This document shows positions 1 through 12,502 of a stretch of DNA of 32,538 nt, piece by piece. Both the position numbers and the translations under genes were made by a program. The stretch is from Lachnospiraceae bacterium (GTDB taxonomy: Bacteria > Bacillota > Clostridia > Lachnospirales > Lachnospiraceae): contig JAEELW010000040.1 in NCBI GenBank assembly GCA_016282915.1, positions 1 to 32,538 of the forward strand, read 5' to 3'. The notes beneath the pieces are model-generated. The model searched no databases, was not told the origin of the DNA, and worked only from the letters and a program-made list of their open reading frames with translations. Within the stretch, counting starts at the first letter, position 1. Each line of letters begins with the position of its first letter.

Positions 1-1874
1 GTGGTATAATCCGTCGATACCGTCTCGGGATTGTTGTTGATCACGATGGCTTCGTAGCCCAGCTCGTGGATCGTCTTTACCGCATGGACTGTGGAATAGT
101 CAAATTCCACGCCCTGCCCGATCCTGATCGGACCGGAGCCGAGAACGATGATCTTTTTACTGTCCGATACGATGGACTCATTTTCTTCTTCATAGGTCGA
201 GTAGAAATAAGGCACATAGCTTTCAAACTCGCTTGCGCAGGTATCGATCATCTTGTACACGGGACGGAGACCGTACTCCTTACGGAGCATGCGGATCTCC
301 TCTCCGCTCTTTCCCGTGAGCTCTGCAATGTAGCTGTCGGAAAAGCCCATGCGCTTCGCCTCGTATAAAAGATCTTTCGTAAGCTCCGCGCCTTCCAGCT
401 TCTTCTCAAAATCCACGATCCTTTTGATCGCATCCAGGAAGAACATGTCGATCCCCGTCCTGTGGTAGATCACATGCTCGTCCGCGCCCAGCCATAAAAG
501 CTCAGAGATCGCATAGATCCGGTCGTCGGTTCCCTCACGGATATAATCAAGAAGCTTCTCCCTTGCTTCCGCCTTCGCCTCTTCACCTTCTTTATCCGAG
601 AGATTCTTTATGTCAAATTTCTCCAGATGGATATGGTTCTTTCCGTCTTCCAATGAACGCACGGCCTTTAAGAGGCTTTCCTCCAGCGTGCGCCCCACAC
701 TCATGGTCTCGCCGGTGGCCTTCATCTGCGTGGACAGGACATTTACGCCGCCGCTCACTGCCGCTTCCCTTCCTTCCTGCGGTTCCGGGAATTTGTCAAA
801 AGGAAAACGCGGCATCTTCGTCACCACATAGTCCAGAGCCGGCTCAAAGCAGGCCGGCGTATTCGCCAGCCGTATCTCGTCCAGGTTCATGCCCACGGCG
901 ATCTTTGCCGAAACCCTTGCGATGGGATAGCCGCTGGCCTTGGACGCCAGAGCCGAGGAGCGGGATACGCGCGGGTTCACTTCGATCACATAATAATCAA
1001 AGGATTCGGGATCCAGTGCAAACTGCACATTGCAGCCGCCCTTGACCTTCAGCGCACGTATGATGCGCAGGGCGCTGTCGCGGAGCATATGGTATTCCTT
1101 ATTTGTGAGGGTCTGGCTCGGCGCCACCACGATGGAATCGCCGGTGTGTATCCCGACCGGATCCAGATTTTCCATATTACAGACTGTGATCGCGGTGTCG
1201 TTCGCATCCCGGATCACTTCGTACTCGATCTCCTTATAGCCCTTGATACTCTTTTCCACCAGCACCTGGTGCACCGGTGAAAGAGAAAGCGCTGTCTTCA
1301 TGCGTACGCGCATCTCTTCCGCGTTATAGGCAAAGCCGCCGCCGGTTCCGCCCAGCGTAAATGCAGGACGCAGGATCACGGGATAACCGATGCTCTCGGC
1401 CGCTGCCAGACCTTCGTCCATGCTCTCGGCGATCATCGAAGGCACCACCGGCTCGCCCAGCTCCTCGCAGAGCTCCTTGAAACGCTCGCGGTCTTCCGCC
1501 CTGCGTATGCTGTCCGCGTCGGTTCCCAGCAGTTCGATCTCACATTCCTCCAGCACGCCCTTATCATAAAGCTGCAGGGAAAGGTTCAGCCCCGTCTGCC
1601 CGCCGATGCCCGGAACGATGGCGTCCGGCCGTTCATAGCGGCAGATCCTCGCCATGTATTCCAGGGTCAGCGGTTCCATATATACTTTGTCCGCGATAGC
1701 CGTATCCGTCATGATCGTCGCCGGATTTGAATTGGCCAGGATCACTTCGTAGCCTTCTTCTTTCAATGCCAGGCAGGCCTGTGTGCCCGCATAGTCAAAT
1801 TCCGCCGCCTGTCCGATCACGATCGGCCCGGAGCCGATGACCAGGACTTTTTTTATATCTGTACGTTTCGGCAT
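1..1874 (-). CDS. carB: Carbamoyl-phosphate synthase large subunit, 3' end cut by window edge
   Basis: Makes carbamoyl phosphate from bicarbonate, ATP and ammonia channelled from CarA, feeding pyrimidine and arginine synthesis in the cytoplasm. I translated it from ATG at 1874; the frame stays open to the left edge, giving about 624 of the usual 1,060-1,070 residues. The N-terminal ATP-grasp half opens with [20 protein letters not shown] and contains GGTGGG in the substrate-loop region. The family's internal duplication is visible near residue 570, where [18 protein letters not shown] starts the second half. Only about 50 residues of that half are present. The start is set by a GGAGG inside the 3' end of carA, with only 2 bases between the carA stop and this ATG, so translational coupling is likely. 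Identity is secure; the truncation is an edge effect, not a mutation. Confidence 0.96.
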   Translation of the reverse strand, partial: MPKRTDIKKVLVIGSGPIVIGQAAEFDYAGTQACLALKEEGYEVILANSNPATIMTDTAIADKVYMEPLTLEYMARICRYERPDAIVPGIGGQTGLNLSLQLYDKGVLEECEIELLGTDADSIRRAEDRERFKELCEELGEPVVPSMIAESMDEGLAAAESIGYPVILRPAFTLGGTGGGFAYNAEEMRVRMKTALSLSPVHQVLVEKSIKGYKEIEYEVIRDANDTAITVCNMENLDPVGIHTGDSIVVAPSQTLTNKEYHMLRDSALRIIRALKVKGGCNVQFALDPESFDYYVIEVNPRVSRSSALASKASGYPIARVSAKIAVGMNLDEIRLANTPACFEPALDYVVTKMPRFPFDKFPEPQEGREAAVSGGVNVLSTQMKATGETMSVGRTLEESLLKAVRSLEDGKNHIHLEKFDIKNLSDKEGEEAKAEAREKLLDYIREGTDDRIYAISELLWLGADEHVIYHRTGIDMFFLDAIKRIVDFEKKLEGAELTKDLLYEAKRMGFSDSYIAELTGKSGEEIRMLRKEYGLRPVYKMIDTCASEFESYVPYFYSTYEEENESIVSDSKKIIVLGSGPIRIGQGVEFDYSTVHAVKTIHELGYEAIVINNNPETVSTDYT

Positions 1875-1876
1875 TC

Positions 1877-2956
1877 TTACTTACCTCCCATCAGCTGTAC
1901 AAAACGCTCAAAAAGATATGCGGAATCCTGGGGCCCCGGAGCGCTCTCCGGATGATACTGTACCGAGAACACCTTATCCTCCGCATGCTCGATCCCTTCC
2001 ACCGTACCGTCCAGCACATTGGTATGCGTGACCGTAAGCCCCGTTCCCGCAAGGCTCTTTTCGTCAACGGCGTAACTGTGGTTCTGGCTGGTGATCTCGA
2101 TCTTTCCGCTTTTGTTTTCCCGGACGGGGTGGTTCCCGCCGCGGTGTCCGAATTTGAGCTTGTAGGTCTTCGCTCCGTAGGACAGGGCGATCAGCTGATG
2201 TCCCAGACAGATCCCGAAGACCGGCAGCTTTCCGCGCAGCTCCCTTAAGGTTTCGATCACCTCGGGCACATCCGTCGGATCTCCGGGGCCGTTGGAAACA
2301 AAGACCCCGTCCGGATTGAGACTCAGGATCTCTGCACTTGACGTATCATAAGGCACGACCGTCACGTTGCATTTATTTCTGTTCAGCATCCTGACGATAT
2401 TGGCTTTCATGCCGCAGTCAATCGCCACCACATGGAAGCGGGGATTGGAAGTGCGGCTGTAATGCTTCTTCGGGCTGCTCACGCGCGCCACCGCATCATG
2501 GGGCACCGGCGTCTCCGCGATACGGCGCAGTCCTTCTTCAAGCGGCACATCCGCCGCCGTGAGCAGTCCGCGCCGCGAGCCCAGATCCCGTATGCTGCGC
2601 ACCAGCTTTCTGGTATCCACGCCCTCAAGTCCCGGCACATCCGCATCCGCCATCAGTTCCGACAGCGATCTGGTCGCGCGGAAATTGGAGGGGTTCTCAT
2701 TCAGATCCCGTACGATCAGCGCAGAGGGCGTTACCCCTCTGCTCTCAAAATCCTCATCCGTCACTCCGTAATTGCCGATCAGCGGATAGCTCATCACGAT
2801 CCCCTGATCCGTATAGGAGGGATCGGAGACGATCTCCTGATATCCCGCCATGGACGTGTTGAACACGATCTCGAAGACCGCGTCTTTTTCACTGCCGAAG
2901 CCTGTCCCGTAATACTCGCTGCCATCCTCCAGGATCAGCTTTCTCCTATCTGCCAT
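1877..2956 (-). CDS. carA: Carbamoyl-phosphate synthase small (glutaminase) subunit
   Basis: Hydrolyses glutamine and passes the ammonia to CarB. At 359 residues it is full length. The N-terminal CPSase domain (about residues 1-150) begins with [14 protein letters not shown]. The class I glutamine amidotransferase domain follows, with nucleophile Cys250 in FGICLGHQ and the His335/Glu337 pair in QYHPES. ATG at 2956 is preceded by GGAGGAGAAAA. It sits 147 bases downstream of pyrG and 2 bases upstream of carB. No separate promoter is evident, so it probably belongs to the gltB-gltD-pyrG transcript. Only one carAB pair is seen, so the sequence does not show whether it serves pyrimidines, arginine or both. 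Confidence 0.97.
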   Translation of the reverse strand: MADRRKLILEDGSEYYGTGFGSEKDAVFEIVFNTSMAGYQEIVSDPSYTDQGIVMSYPLIGNYGVTDEDFESRGVTPSALIVRDLNENPSNFRATRSLSELMADADVPGLEGVDTRKLVRSIRDLGSRRGLLTAADVPLEEGLRRIAETPVPHDAVARVSSPKKHYSRTSNPRFHVVAIDCGMKANIVRMLNRNKCNVTVVPYDTSSAEILSLNPDGVFVSNGPGDPTDVPEVIETLRELRGKLPVFGICLGHQLIALSYGAKTYKLKFGHRGGNHPVRENKSGKIEITSQNHSYAVDEKSLAGTGLTVTHTNVLDGTVEGIEHAEDKVFSVQYHPESAPGPQDSAYLFERFVQLMGGK

Positions 2957-3103
2957 TTTTCTCCTCCCGGATCTCTCCGTTTACTACCGGCGGCCACTCC
3001 GCCGCCCGGCCCGTTCATCCTGCCGCCATGCCGCTTCCGGCCTGTCCGCTGCTGTTCAGCGGCCTGCCGGCCACCGAAGGTAAGCTGCCTGCCGCCTTAA
3101 AGC
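2957..3103 (-). other. GC-rich pyrG-carA spacer with two hairpins
   Basis: This 147-base spacer is GC-rich and can fold into a CCGCUG/CAGCGG stem (3046-3062) and a GGCGGC/GCCGCC stem (2989-3006). Neither is followed by a U tract, so neither looks like an intrinsic terminator. I see no promoter and no PyrR-type attenuator. The structures may affect RNA stability or the relative output of carAB; that is inference. Confidence 0.4.
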
Positions 3104-6209
<3,106 letters not shown>

Positions 6210-6224
6210 CTTTTCCTCCGATCC

Positions 6225-6253
6225 GGAAAGCCCCGCTCCGGCAGGAACTTTCC
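6225..6253 (-). other. Hairpin in the gltB-gltD spacer
   Basis: The RNA can fold as GGAAAG / CUUUCC enclosing CCUGC / GCGGG with a CGGA loop. No U tract follows, so it is unlikely to terminate. It could protect or process the bicistronic message or adjust GltD output relative to GltB; this is inference from structure only. Confidence 0.4.
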
Positions 6254-6274
6254 TTATGCAAAACTCTCTTCCGC

Positions 6275-9200
6275 TCAGCCGTGCAGCTGCATAAATGCCT
6301 CCATCTGCGCCTGTTCCGCAGGGTATCCCTTTTCCTCCAGGGATGCGCTGAGAGATATGATCTTCTTGTATTCCTTCGGGATCACTTTCTTGAAATGCGG
6401 GAGCATCTCTTCAAAATGCTCCAGGACCCTCTTTCCGATCTCCGAGCCTGTCGCCGCGACATGCGCTTCGATCAGCTCCTTCAGTTCATGGCGGTCGTAT
6501 TTATTCTCCACTTTCTCGAGGAGGATCAGTTCCTTGTTCAGGTTCCTGTACAGAACGTTTTCCTCATCCAGCACGTAGGCCACGCCGCCGCTCATACCTG
6601 CCGCAAAGTTCTTTCCGGTATGACCGAGTACGACCACACGTCCGCCGGTCATGTATTCGCAGCCGTGTTCACCCACTCCTTCCACGACCGCGCTGGCACC
6701 GGAATTGCGTACCGCAAAGCGTTCGCCCGCAACACCTCCGATATAGGCGGTTCCGGAGGTAGCGCCGTACAGCGCCACATTTCCGACGATCACATTTTCC
6801 TCCGCTTTGTAAGAAGCGTTTGCGGGGATCTTTGCGATCAGCTTGCCGCCCGATAAACCTTTTCCGAAGTAATCATTGCTGTCTCCGCTCAGCTCAAGGG
6901 TAAGCCCCGCCGGGATGAACGCGCCGAAACTCTGTCCTCCGGCACCGCTGCAGTGCACCACGATGCTGTCCTCCGGCAGGCCGTCCTTATGCGCGCGTGT
7001 GATCTCGCTTCCGAGTATCGTACCGAAAGCCCGGTCGGTATTGGATACCGTAAGCTGCAGCTCCGTATGCTCCCCGGATTCGATCGCCTTTTTGCACTTC
7101 TTAAGGAGCAGGCTCATGTCCTTGGTCTTCTCAAGCTCAAAGTCGTATACCGCTTTCGGATCGAATACGGATCTGTCCGCAGCTCCCTTTGCAAGGACCT
7201 CTTTCAGATCGACCTGACCGGCATGCACCTTGAGTCCCGTGCTCACCTGCTTAAGCAGATCGGTCCGGCCCACCAGCTCCTCCACTTTCCGCACGCCCAG
7301 TTTTGCCATATATTCCCGCATCTCTTCCGCGATAAAGAGCATGAAGTTTTCCACGTATTCCGGCTTTCCCCGGAAGCGTTTCCGCAGTTCCGGATTCTGG
7401 GTCGCCACGCCCACCGGGCAGGTATCCAGATTGCATACGCGCATCATCACGCAGCCCATCGTCACCAGCGGGGCGGTCGCAAAGCCGAATTCCTCCGCTC
7501 CGAGCAGCGCCGCGATGATCACGTCACGTCCGCTCATCAGTTTTCCGTCGGCTTCGATACGCACGCGCTTACGCAGTCCGTTCTGGAGAAGCGTCTGATG
7601 CGCCTCCGCGATCCCGAGCTCCCAGGGAAGCCCCGCATGATGAATGGAAGATCTGGGCGCCGCGCCGGTCCCGCCGTCATAACCCGAGATCAGGATCACC
7701 TGCGCGCCGGCTTTTGCAACGCCGGCCGCAATGGTCCCCACGCCGGCTTCCGAAACCAGCTTGACAGAGATATCCGCCTTACGGTTTGCGCATTTCAGAT
7801 CATAGATCAGCTGCGCGAGGTCTTCGATCGAATAGATATCATGATGGGGCGGCGGCGAGATCAGCGACACACCCGGCGTCGAATGTCTCGTCTTTGCGAT
7901 CCAGGGATAGACCTTCTTTCCGGGCAGATGCCCGCCTTCTCCTGGCTTTGCGCCCTGCGCCATCTTGATCTGGATCTCCCTTGCGGAGACCAGGTAGGAA
8001 CTGGTCACGCCGAAGCGTCCGCTGGCCACCTGCTTGATCGCCGAGCAGCGGTCGTTTTCGCTTCCCGCGGAAGCGATACGTTCATCACTCTCACCGCCTT
8101 CGCCGGTATTGGACTTGCCGTGCAGGTGATTCATCGCGATGGCCAGGGTCTCATGGGCCTCCTGCGAGATTGAGCCGTAGGACATGGCACCGGTCTTGAA
8201 ACGCTTAACGATCTCGCTCGCGGGCTCCACCTCCTCCAGCGGGATCGCCTTTTCCGGATAGGCAAAATCCAGAAGCCCGCGCAGATTCCCGTAGTTTTCC
8301 GCATCCACGCGCGCCGTATACTCCTTGAACTTTTCGTAGCTGCCCGCATGGGTCGATAACTGCAGCAGGTGTATCGTTGCCGGATTGTAACGATGCTGCT
8401 CGCCCTGGCTGCGCATCTTGTGCGCGCCGATGGAATCCAGGGTCAGATCCGTATAAAGTCCCAGCGGATCGAAAGCCTCGGAATGCAGCCGGTCTACGGT
8501 CTTTTCGATGTCTTCGATCGTGATGCCGCCCACACGGCTGATCGTTGTTCCGAAATAGCGGTCGATCACTTTCCTTGAAATACCCACTGCTTCAAAGATC
8601 CTCGAACCCTGATAGGACTGTATCGTCGAGATCCCCATCTTGGACGCGATCTTGACGATCCCGGAAAGCACGGCGTGATCGTAATCCTCCACGGCTGCGT
8701 AATAATCCTTATCCAGCATGTTATTTTCGATCAGTTCGTGGATCGTATCCAGCGCAAGGTAAGGATTGATCGCACTTGCGCCAAAACCCAGAAGCGTTGC
8801 AAAATGATGCACCTCTCTCGGTTCGCCGGATTCCAGGATGATCGCGACCGAGGTGCGTCTCTTGGTCTGCACGAGATGCTGGTGCACGGCCGATACTGCA
8901 AGTAGCGAAGGGATCGCCATATGATTCTCATCCACGCCGCGGTCCGAAAGGATCAGCAGATTGGCTCCCTCTTTATACGCCTTATCTACCTCCACAAAAA
9001 GATGCTCGATGGCTCTCTCCAGTCTTGTACTCTTGTAATACAGGATGGGAACGACCGCAGCGCGGAAGCCTTCATGATCGATGCTTTTGATCTTCAGAAG
9101 GTCCGTATCCGTCAGGATCGGATTGTTGATCTTGAGCACATGGCAGTTTTCTTCTCCGGGTTCAAGGAGATTCCCGTCTTTTCCGACATATACGGTGGTC

Positions 9201-10801
9201 GCCGTAACGATCTCTTCACGGATCGCATCGATCGGCGGATTGGTCACCTGTGCGAACATCTGCTTGAAATAATCAAACAAAGGCCGGTCTTCGCCGGAAA
9301 GCACGGCAAGCGGCGTATCGCAGCCCATAGCACCGATCCCTTCCGCGCCGTTCAGTGCCATGTTCAGGATCGAGGTGCGGTACTGCTCATAGGTATAACC
9401 GAATGCTTTCTGAAGCCTTGCACGCTCTTCCGCGCCGTATTCCACCGGCTTGTGATTCGGGATATGAAGATCCTTCAGCTGTACGAGATTGGAATCCAGC
9501 CACTCGCCGTAAGGATATGCATGTGCATAATGTTCCTTCAGCTCGTGATCGTCGATCACGCGGCCGGCCACGGTATCCACCATCAGAAGCTTGCCCGGAT
9601 GCAGGCGTTCCTTCAGTACCACATGCTCTTCTCTGATCGGAAGCACGCCCACTTCCGAGGAAAGGATCAGCATGTCATCATCCGTGATGTAATAGCGGGA
9701 AGGTCTCAGGCCGTTGCGGTCCAGGATCGCCCCCATGATATCGCCGTCCGAAAAGACGATGGATGCAGGTCCGTCCCAGGGCTCCATCATCGTTGCATAA
9801 TATTGATAGAAATCACGGATCTCCTGCGAGATCGTATCGTTGTTTGCCCAGGGTTCCGGGATGCAGATCATGGCCGCAAGCGGCAGTTCCATTCCGCTCA
9901 TCACCAGGAATTCCAGGGTGTTATCCAGCATGGAGGAATCCGAACCGTCGCGGTTTACCACCGGCAGCACCTTATGAAGGTCGTCGCGCAGATGCGGTGA
10001 CGCCATGTTTTCTTCTCTCGCGAGCATCTTGTCCGCATTCCCGCGGATCGTGTTGATCTCGCCGTTATGCACGATAAAGCGGTTGGGATGCGCACGCTCC
10101 CAGCTGGGATTCGTATTGGTCGAAAAACGGGAATGCACTACGGCGATCGCCGCTTCATAGTCCGCATCCTGCAGATCTTCAAAGAAAGTGCGGAGCTGCC
10201 CCACCAGAAACATTCCTTTATATACGATGGTACGGCTGCTCATGGAAACCACATAGGTATTATCGTTACTCTGTTCAAATTCCCTTCTGGCAATATAGAG
10301 CTTACGGTCAAAGTCAAGGCCCTTTTCCGTGTCCTCCGGCCGTTCGATGAAGGCCTGGCAGATATAAGGCATGCAGTCCAGAGCCCTCTGCCCAAGAACT
10401 TTCGAGCACACCGGAACCTCACGCCAGCCGAGAAGCTTCAGGCCCTCTTTCTTCAGGATCACCTCAAACATCTTTTTTGCCTGCGCCCGTTGTAATTCCT
10501 GCTGCGGAAAGAAGAGCTGGGCGATACCGTAATCCCTCTCATCGCCGAGCGCGATCCCGCTGTGTGCCTTAAAAAACTTATGGGAGATCTGCAGAAGGAT
10601 CCCTACACCGTCGCCCGTTTTTCCTTCCGCATCCTTACCGGCACGGTGTTCCAGGTTTTCCACGATCTTCAGCGCATCCTCAACGACCGCGTGGCTCTTT
10701 ACGCCTTTGATGCTGACTACCGCACCGATCCCGCAGTTGTCATGCTCAAATTCCGGCCGGTACAGCCCTTTGCCGCGGACTTTTTCCATAATCCCCTTCA
10801 T
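6275..10801 (-). CDS. gltB: Glutamate synthase large subunit
   Basis: Catalyses reductive transfer of the glutamine amide to 2-oxoglutarate, giving two glutamates. From ATG at 10801 the protein has 1,508 residues, the usual size. Cys23 in DNCGIG is the class II amidotransferase nucleophile, exposed after removal of a short propeptide. Further along are a central domain, an FMN-binding barrel near residues 800-1200 with KPGEGGHLPGKK, the 3Fe-4S motif CNLDTCPVGVATQ, and a C-terminal GXGXG beta-helix (GAGGQSFGAF, GKGLSGG). The start is chosen because AAGGAGG lies 9 bases upstream. The same frame continues back to a GTG at 10879, but that stretch runs through a leader terminator. ATG at 10789 is a weaker alternative. 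It has its own promoter and an attenuated leader. Confidence 0.96.
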   Translation of the reverse strand: MKGIMEKVRGKGLYRPEFEHDNCGIGAVVSIKGVKSHAVVEDALKIVENLEHRAGKDAEGKTGDGVGILLQISHKFFKAHSGIALGDERDYGIAQLFFPQQELQRAQAKKMFEVILKKEGLKLLGWREVPVCSKVLGQRALDCMPYICQAFIERPEDTEKGLDFDRKLYIARREFEQSNDNTYVVSMSSRTIVYKGMFLVGQLRTFFEDLQDADYEAAIAVVHSRFSTNTNPSWERAHPNRFIVHNGEINTIRGNADKMLAREENMASPHLRDDLHKVLPVVNRDGSDSSMLDNTLEFLVMSGMELPLAAMICIPEPWANNDTISQEIRDFYQYYATMMEPWDGPASIVFSDGDIMGAILDRNGLRPSRYYITDDDMLILSSEVGVLPIREEHVVLKERLHPGKLLMVDTVAGRVIDDHELKEHYAHAYPYGEWLDSNLVQLKDLHIPNHKPVEYGAEERARLQKAFGYTYEQYRTSILNMALNGAEGIGAMGCDTPLAVLSGEDRPLFDYFKQMFAQVTNPPIDAIREEIVTATTVYVGKDGNLLEPGEENCHVLKINNPILTDTDLLKIKSIDHEGFRAAVVPILYYKSTRLERAIEHLFVEVDKAYKEGANLLILSDRGVDENHMAIPSLLAVSAVHQHLVQTKRRTSVAIILESGEPREVHHFATLLGFGASAINPYLALDTIHELIENNMLDKDYYAAVEDYDHAVLSGIVKIASKMGISTIQSYQGSRIFEAVGISRKVIDRYFGTTISRVGGITIEDIEKTVDRLHSEAFDPLGLYTDLTLDSIGAHKMRSQGEQHRYNPATIHLLQLSTHAGSYEKFKEYTARVDAENYGNLRGLLDFAYPEKAIPLEEVEPASEIVKRFKTGAMSYGSISQEAHETLAIAMNHLHGKSNTGEGGESDERIASAGSENDRCSAIKQVASGRFGVTSSYLVSAREIQIKMAQGAKPGEGGHLPGKKVYPWIAKTRHSTPGVSLISPPPHHDIYSIEDLAQLIYDLKCANRKADISVKLVSEAGVGTIAAGVAKAGAQVILISGYDGGTGAAPRSSIHHAGLPWELGIAEAHQTLLQNGLRKRVRIEADGKLMSGRDVIIAALLGAEEFGFATAPLVTMGCVMMRVCNLDTCPVGVATQNPELRKRFRGKPEYVENFMLFIAEEMREYMAKLGVRKVEELVGRTDLLKQVSTGLKVHAGQVDLKEVLAKGAADRSVFDPKAVYDFELEKTKDMSLLLKKCKKAIESGEHTELQLTVSNTDRAFGTILGSEITRAHKDGLPEDSIVVHCSGAGGQSFGAFIPAGLTLELSGDSNDYFGKGLSGGKLIAKIPANASYKAEENVIVGNVALYGATSGTAYIGGVAGERFAVRNSGASAVVEGVGEHGCEYMTGGRVVVLGHTGKNFAAGMSGGVAYVLDEENVLYRNLNKELILLEKVENKYDRHELKELIEAHVAATGSEIGKRVLEHFEEMLPHFKKVIPKEYKKIISLSASLEEKGYPAEQAQMEAFMQLHG

Positions 10802-10827
10802 TTCCGTATTCCTCCTTCGATCGCCTA

Positions 10828-10864
10828 AAAAAGCGAAAATGCCCCGGAGATCATCCGGAGCACC
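10828..10864 (-). terminator. Second intrinsic terminator in gltB leader
   Basis: RNA stem UGCUCCGGA / UCCGGGGCA (9 pairs, one G-U) with loop UGAUC at 10840-10862, then UUUCGCUUUUUU. It lies between the first leader terminator and the gltB ribosome site. Its 5' arm overlaps the 3' arm of the small hairpin at 10858-10871, so the two cannot form together. The pattern is that of an attenuator. Confidence 0.65.
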
Positions 10865-10871
10865 CTTGCTC
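10858..10871 (-). promoter_or_regulatory. Second putative ANTAR-type hairpin, gltB leader
   Basis: GAGC-AAGGGU-GCUC: a perfect 4-pair stem with a hexaloop that has A at position 1 and G at position 4, the two bases reported as conserved in ANTAR antiterminator targets. The 3' arm is shared with the following terminator. It repeats the logic of the first gltB unit about 65 bases upstream. Confidence 0.5.
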
Positions 10872-10899
10872 AAATACACATATTCTGTTCAACAAAACG

Positions 10900-10931
10900 A
10901 AAAAGCGTCCCGAAGAAAGCCTCCGGAACGC
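10900..10931 (-). terminator. First intrinsic terminator (attenuator) in gltB leader
   Basis: RNA stem GCGUUCCGGAG / CUUCGGGACGC (11 pairs including two G-U) with loop GCUUU and a following UUUUU. It ends only about 45 bases after the predicted transcription start and precedes gltB by about 100 bases, so it must be bypassed for expression. Its 5' arm overlaps the 3' arm of the AAAGGC hairpin. Confidence 0.75.
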
Positions 10932-10940
10932 CTTTGTTCC
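10925..10940 (-). promoter_or_regulatory. Putative ANTAR-type antiterminator hairpin, gltB leader
   Basis: GGAAC-AAAGGC-GUUCC: a perfect 5-pair stem with hexaloop AAAGGC (A1, G4). The same loop occurs in the glnA and amt leaders with different but compensating stem pairs. Pairing here uses bases needed for the terminator at 10900-10931, so stabilising this hairpin would favour readthrough. Family knowledge: ANTAR proteins bind such hexaloop hairpins and control nitrogen genes in several bacteria. Confidence 0.65.
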
Positions 10941-10951
10941 CAACGAAAATT

Positions 10952-10980
10952 ATATTACGCGCTGCTTCCGGATTTGTCAA
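10952..10980 (-). promoter_or_regulatory. gltB promoter (sigma-A type)
   Basis: TTGACA (10975-10980), 17-base spacer, TAATAT (10952-10957). Transcription should start near 10945, giving an untranslated leader of about 145 bases. It lies in the purF-gltB gap and gives gltB-gltD-pyrG-carAB a promoter of their own. The bases just after the -35 (ATCCGG) are shared with the glnA promoter. Confidence 0.85.
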
Positions 10981-11004
10981 GCATTTTTACAGCAGCAGAT
11001 TTCA

Positions 11005-11036
11005 TGTATCAATGAGAAGCGTCCCCCTTTGACACA
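11005..11036. repeat. REP-like palindromic element downstream of purF
   Basis: A 32-base imperfect palindrome whose ends are TGTGTCAA and TTGATACA, 8 pairs with one G-U as RNA. It closely resembles, in opposite orientation, the element at 12470-12498 on the other side of purF. Its GGGGGACG core and TGTGTCA ends recall small dispersed repeats of Firmicutes genomes; that link is from memory. It has no U tract, so it is a poor terminator. Confidence 0.5.
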
Positions 11037-11044
11037 CGAGCGGC

Positions 11045-12454
11045 TCAGACAGTTTCAAATCGCTCCTTTTCCGAATGTTCGGAAACATAGGTGGGATAAT
11101 CCCCGTTGAAACAGGCCGCACAGACTTTCCCCTCATCACCGGCCAGACGCATCACATTTTTCACGGACAGAAAACCCAGGCTGTCGACATCGATCATCTC
11201 CGCGATCTCTTCCACGCTGTGCCCGTTCGCGATCAGGCTGTTCTTCGAATCGATATCCGTTCCGTAATAACAGGGATAGAGAAAAGGCGGTGCGGAGATC
11301 CTCATGTGTACTTCCTTCGCTCCTGCAGCACGGATCAGTTTCACGATATAGGCACTGGTCGTTCCGCGCACGATGGAATCGTCGATCAGAACGATGCGCT
11401 TCCCCCTGAGCGCCGAAGCTATGGTGTTAAGCTTCTGCCGTACCAGGTCTTTTCTGAGCGACTGATCGGGTGCGATGAAGGTGCGGCCGATATACTTGTT
11501 CTTGACCAGTCCCACTCCGTAAGGGATCCCGGATTCCTCCGCATATCCCAGCGCTGCGTCAATGCCGGAATCGGGTACGCCGATCACCACATCCGCATCT
11601 ACGGGATGCTCCTGCGCAAGAAAGGTCCCGGCTCTTTTTCGGGCACTGTGTACACTCACATCCTCGATCACCGAATCGGGCCTTGCGAAATAGATATATT
11701 CGAATACACAGATACGCCTTTCCTTCTTCCCGCTGCAGGTAAGTATACTGCGGATGCCATCTTCATCCGCGATCATGATCTCTCCGGGTTCGAGTTCGCG
11801 GATATGCCGGGCCCCCACGGCGTCCAGTGCGCAGCTCTCCGACGCAAAGACACAGCTTCCGTCCTCCGTCTTTCCGTAACAGAGCGGCCGCAGCCCCAGC
11901 GGATCCCTTACCGCCAGAAGCTTTGCGGGAGACATCATCACCAGGGAATACGCCCCCTGAAGCTCTGTCATGGTCTTTTCCACCGCCGCTTCGATCGACG
12001 GCGTCTGAAGACGGTTTCTCGTGATCAGGTACGAGATCACCTCTGTATCGCTGCTGCTCTGGAAGATGCAGCCGGACAGTTCCAGCCTGCGCCGGAGCTC
12101 GTAGGAATTGGTCAGATTGCCGTTGTGACACAGGGCCAGCTGCCCTTTTACATGCCTGACCACCATGGGCTGTGCATTGATCACGCTGTTGCTCCCGCTC
12201 GTGGAATAACGCACATGACCCACGGCGATATTTCCGCATCCCAGCTCCGATAAGCTGCTTTCGTCAAAAACTTCATGCACCAGCCCCAGTCCCTTGTGAT
12301 AGCGGATCACGCGGTCTTCGTTCACCGCTATCCCCGCCGCTTCCTGTCCGCGATGCTGAAGGGCCGTCAGCCCGATACATACGCTGTGCGCAATGGAAGT
12401 CTTCTCCTTCTGCCGGATACCGAACACGCCGCATTCCTCATGGATCTTTTCCAT
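11045..12454 (-). CDS. purF: Amidophosphoribosyltransferase
   Basis: First committed step of purine synthesis: PRPP plus glutamine gives phosphoribosylamine. The 469-residue length is typical. After a short propeptide, Cys8 in ECGVFGI is the class II amidotransferase nucleophile. The C-terminal half has the PRPP motif VLIDDSIVRGTTS. Cysteines in ICVFEYIY, PCYYGTD and KVCAACFNGD match the Bacillus-type enzyme that carries a 4Fe-4S cluster, so oxygen-sensitive control is plausible. ATG at 12454 follows GGAGGAGAAGAAA. No convincing promoter is seen in the 118-base upstream gap, which holds a terminator-like hairpin and a REP-like repeat. It sits apart from other pur genes, between amt and gltB. 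Transcription by readthrough from amt is the likeliest route. Confidence 0.96.
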   Translation of the reverse strand: MEKIHEECGVFGIRQKEKTSIAHSVCIGLTALQHRGQEAAGIAVNEDRVIRYHKGLGLVHEVFDESSLSELGCGNIAVGHVRYSTSGSNSVINAQPMVVRHVKGQLALCHNGNLTNSYELRRRLELSGCIFQSSSDTEVISYLITRNRLQTPSIEAAVEKTMTELQGAYSLVMMSPAKLLAVRDPLGLRPLCYGKTEDGSCVFASESCALDAVGARHIRELEPGEIMIADEDGIRSILTCSGKKERRICVFEYIYFARPDSVIEDVSVHSARKRAGTFLAQEHPVDADVVIGVPDSGIDAALGYAEESGIPYGVGLVKNKYIGRTFIAPDQSLRKDLVRQKLNTIASALRGKRIVLIDDSIVRGTTSAYIVKLIRAAGAKEVHMRISAPPFLYPCYYGTDIDSKNSLIANGHSVEEIAEMIDVDSLGFLSVKNVMRLAGDEGKVCAACFNGDYPTYVSEHSEKERFETV

Positions 12455-12469
12455 TTTCTTCTCCTCCGT

Positions 12470-12498
12470 GTGTCATTATGGACAGTTCTCTTTGACAC
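12470..12498. repeat. REP-like palindromic element upstream of purF
   Basis: A 29-base element bounded by GTGTCA and TGACAC with a GGACAGTTCTC core, ending about 15 bases before the purF start codon. Read on the plus strand it aligns with the minus-strand reading of 11005-11036. It sits just upstream of the purF ribosome site, so its fold could affect purF expression. Confidence 0.5.
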
Positions 12499-12502
12499 GT
12501 TT

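Noticed and set aside
2957-3103. PyrR-type attenuator before carA
   Set aside because: No conserved PyrR-binding loop, no antiterminator pair and no U-tract terminator could be found in the spacer.
6953-8173. Long open frame of 406 codons on the plus strand opposite gltB
   Set aside because: It is antisense to a certain gene, rich in His, Arg and Asp from complementary codons, and has no ribosome site or family match.
10802-10879. Longer gltB start at GTG 10879, adding 26 residues
   Set aside because: It lies in the second leader terminator and lacks a ribosome site. ATG 10801 has AAGGAGG at 9 bases and a short propeptide before Cys23.
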